Source: ENR-C20 sp942493145 (GTDB lineage: Bacteria; Bacillota; Clostridia; Acetivibrionales; DTU013). From it: a stretch of DNA of 64,000 nucleotides. The position numbers and the translations under genes were made by a program. Shown piece after piece: positions 61,927-64,000 of the stretch. A model generated the notes under the pieces. The model had not been told where the DNA came from and did no database searches. It was given only the letters and a program-made list of their open reading frames with translations. Where the stretch lies: contig OW818679.1 in NCBI GenBank assembly GCA_942493145.1, positions 3,162,001 through 3,226,000 of the forward strand, given 5' to 3'. The stretch's first letter is position 1; each line of letters starts with the position of its first letter.

Positions 61927-63609
61927 TTATCTCTTCATGTACCTGTCAAAAGCGGCCTGCTCAAGTTGGATACATTTGTCAATGCCCATGCCCTTGATCT
62001 GCTTTACAAAATCATCATATTTGGACATAGGCTCTTTGCCCGTTATGAATTTGTTTGACATTTCACTTGAGTAAGTCAATATATCCATAATGGTATTTGT
62101 GAATTCTGTAGCTTCATCAGCTGAAAGAGATACTGTCGTAGGAATATTATATGAATAATCCTTATTTGTCGACCATATCGTTGCAGCTTCCAGGTCTGCA
62201 GGCTGATAAACGCTGTTGTACTTGGATGCATCGTTCACATAGCCGCCCTGCTCCATGGCATACTTGAATACTGCAAGTCTTGAAGGCATTCCGTCCGGGT
62301 TTTTGGTTATGATATCTGTAAACTGCGGTTTGCCATCAACCATTTTGTATGATGTTCCCTCTACACCGTAGTTCGCAAGGAGTGAACCTTCATCTGTATA
62401 CAGATAATCATTCCATTTTACAGCCAGTTCTATATTCTTGCACTTGTCGGTTATGCATATACCCATAGACTGCAAGGGAGTAAGGTCCTTGCCAAGATGT
62501 GTCTTGTCTCCGGCGGTCTTTACAGCATCGGTAATTGCTACAGCCTGGAAGTTGGGATCATTTGCTTTTGTTTTATAGTCTGCTATCAAGCCCTGATCTG
62601 TATACCAGAGTCCAGATTCACCGGTAACTATAGGTTGTTCCATCGGAACAGGCCCGTTGTTTGCCATATAATCCTTATAAATCAAGCCTTCGGAGTACCA
62701 TTTTGCGAGCATTGTAAGGTATTCCCTGTATCCTTCTTCAACGTAGCCAAATTTGACTTTTCCGTCTACCTGGTAGAAAGGTGTCATAAGCCACGGACGC
62801 TGAGCATACTGGACCGATATTCCATAGCCGGCTGCCAGAGAGTCATATCTGGGATTCATGTCCGCACTCATGAGGTACGCGCCGGTTGCACCCTTCTCGT
62901 CCCTGAAAGCTTTGAGCATGTTGTAGTATTCATCATAAGTAACAGGCGCCTTCATACCCAACGAATCAAGCCAGTCCTTACGAACAACAGGTCCATTGTC
63001 CTGTCCTGCCACATTATTTCCATATGAAACAAACTGGGTGATATTACCGGAGTCTGTCGTTACTGTTTTTCTGTTCTGGTCGTTTGCGGTAATAATTTTC
63101 TTGTAGTTTGGGGCAAATTTGTCAATATAATCATTGAGTTTTACCACCACTCCGTCGGATACAGCTTTATCAAGGCCTCCGGCATAAAGTGAACCGATAC
63201 CGATTATCATTTCAGGATAATCATTGGATGCCATGGCCAGGTTGAACTTCTCCTGCTGCGCGCCACCAGGAACGAGGGTGAAATCGATATGTACGTTTGT
63301 TCTTTTTTCAAGTTCCTGATATGTCGGGTTCTCATCAAAACTCTTCATGAAAGCGTCTACCTGTGGGTTCCATCCAAACCAGTAGGAAAGTGTCTGCTTT
63401 TCCTTGGTCAGCGGCAACTCAACCTTGCCAGCCTGTGCCTCGGTGCTTTCAGCTGTAGTAGTCTCAACCGCTGTCCCCGTTTCAGCCTGCGAAGTAGTCT
63501 CCTGGGTTGTAGTTGACTGGCTTCCGGCTTCTTGTCCGCAACCACTTAAGAGGGCAAATGCCATTATAAAAACCACCAGCAATGAAATTAACCGTTTTAA
63601 CATCTTCAT
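61927..63609 (-). CDS. Extracellular solute-binding lipoprotein, family 1 (LplA/YtcQ-like)
   Basis: 560 aa with lipobox LLSGCGQ and a Thr/Ser/Glu-rich linker to about residue 60. The domain matches large carbohydrate-binding lipoproteins (LSYWFGWNPQVDAFMKSF, and MIIGIGSLYAGGLDKAV). AAAAAGGAGG precedes the ATG. No permease is adjacent in the window; partners of this class usually lie up- or downstream. Substrate unknown, possibly an oligosaccharide. Confidence 0.88.
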   Translation of the reverse strand: MKMLKRLISLLVVFIMAFALLSGCGQEAGSQSTTTQETTSQAETGTAVETTTAESTEAQAGKVELPLTKEKQTLSYWFGWNPQVDAFMKSFDENPTYQELEKRTNVHIDFTLVPGGAQQEKFNLAMASNDYPEMIIGIGSLYAGGLDKAVSDGVVVKLNDYIDKFAPNYKKIITANDQNRKTVTTDSGNITQFVSYGNNVAGQDNGPVVRKDWLDSLGMKAPVTYDEYYNMLKAFRDEKGATGAYLMSADMNPRYDSLAAGYGISVQYAQRPWLMTPFYQVDGKVKFGYVEEGYREYLTMLAKWYSEGLIYKDYMANNGPVPMEQPIVTGESGLWYTDQGLIADYKTKANDPNFQAVAITDAVKTAGDKTHLGKDLTPLQSMGICITDKCKNIELAVKWNDYLYTDEGSLLANYGVEGTSYKMVDGKPQFTDIITKNPDGMPSRLAVFKYAMEQGGYVNDASKYNSVYQPADLEAATIWSTNKDYSYNIPTTVSLSADEATEFTNTIMDILTYSSEMSNKFITGKEPMSKYDDFVKQIKGMGIDKCIQLEQAAFDRYMKR

Positions 63610-63820
63610 AATTACCTCCTTTTTTTGTCTATAGAAGAATAATATAATTTATTTACATAAGTGTAAAACAACAAAAAATTATAACATCATAAGTAAAAAT
63701 TTAAAAGTAACAAAAAATAAAAGTTGGGACCCCCTAATAGATAAGAAAAACTTTTGAAATCGGTTTTTCCATAAGCTAAATTGTGATATACTGTTAACAG
63801 AAAAAAGGAGCGATGATCAG

Positions 63821-64000
63821 GTGAACATACAACAGCTTTGGTATTTTCTTTCGGCGGCCGAACATCAGAATTTTTCTAAAGCGGCACAGGACCATTACAT
63901 ATCCCAGACCGCCATAAGCCAGCAGATACTTTCCCTTGAGCAGCAGCTGGGCTTCAAGCTTTTTTACAGAGAACACCGGGCTGTGCAGTTGACTCCCCAG
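63821..64000 (+). CDS. LysR-family transcriptional regulator, N-terminal part (truncated by window end)
   Basis: GTG start at 63821 with AAAGGAG ten bases upstream; 60 codons are visible. The HTH is clear: FLSAAEHQNFSKAAQDHYISQ followed by SQTAISQQILSLEQQLGFKLF (seen as FSKAAQ, SQTAISQQI and LEQQLGFKLFYRE), and a final QLTP. The gene is divergent from the solute-binding lipoprotein, 211 bp apart. Confidence 0.93.
   Translation, partial: MNIQQLWYFLSAAEHQNFSKAAQDHYISQTAISQQILSLEQQLGFKLFYREHRAVQLTPQ

Noticed and set aside
1..64000. Mobile element, prophage or integrated plasmid
   Set aside because: No transposase, integrase, phage structural gene, tRNA-flanked att site or clear compositional break was seen.

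Overview
The window reads as a chromosomal segment of an anaerobic, motile, Gram-positive bacterium of the class Clostridia. The evidence is AT-rich DNA, strong AGGAGG ribosome binding sites, TTG and GTG starts, several lipoproteins with LxGC lipoboxes, CheX-type chemotaxis phosphatases, a BMP-type nucleoside ABC importer and a BmrCD-type heterodimeric ABC exporter. I cannot assign a genus. I see no transposase, integrase, phage gene, tRNA, rRNA or CRISPR array; the region looks like ordinary chromosome with a few unusual islands.

Layout. 1-2.9 kb: two-component cluster (end of a histidine kinase, a REC-HDOD protein, a REC protein). 2.9-9.2 kb: C45-type acyltransferase, MFS exporter with a tiny Cys-rich protein, FG-GAP-like protein, soluble chemoreceptor, TauE/SafE permease. 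9.3-17 kb: deoC, a membrane chemoreceptor, an M24 peptidase, and an operon of a membrane-bound CheA-like kinase, CheY and two CheX proteins. 17.3-22.2 kb: MarR regulator, ACT-like small protein, glycogen phosphorylase and ADP-glucose pyrophosphorylase. 22.1-26.2 kb: heterodimeric ABC multidrug exporter preceded by a short leader ORF and mutually exclusive RNA pairings. 26.4-37.5 kb: small membrane and housekeeping genes (mscL, DUF4153, STAS, hpt with a kinase/nuclease-like fusion, mobA, ferritin, thioesterase, XRE regulator, a ferric-reductase-like flavoprotein with a cytochrome b5 lipoprotein). Just before mobA lies an apparently free-standing structured RNA with its own promoter and terminator. 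37.5-47 kb: a deoxysugar (rhamnose/fucose-type) ABC uptake and isomerase cluster under a DeoR regulator, with arrays of 10-bp repeats in its promoters. 47.2-55.8 kb: another chemoreceptor, a radical SAM protein, a large AAA+ protein with a ribokinase-like N-terminus and a RyR-like C-terminus, an azoreductase, and two surface proteins. 55.9-64 kb: nucleoside ABC importer with purine nucleoside phosphorylase, a second sugar-type binding lipoprotein, and the start of a LysR regulator.

How the genes fit together. Purine and deoxynucleoside salvage is spread over the BMP importer, deoD, hpt and deoC. Deoxysugar uptake has its binding protein, two permeases, two double-ATPase proteins, mutarotase, isomerase and regulator in one unidirectional cluster, with a divergent chemoreceptor beside it. 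Signalling is prominent: three chemoreceptors, a CheW-less CheA-like kinase module, and the two-component cluster at the left edge.

The three items I rate most worth following up are the structured RNA at about 32.10-32.38 kb, the leader-peptide attenuator at 25.9-26.2 kb, and the ribokinase-like/AAA+/RyR-like protein at 49.9-52.5 kb. All function calls rest on motif recognition by eye; no alignment, folding program or database search was run.
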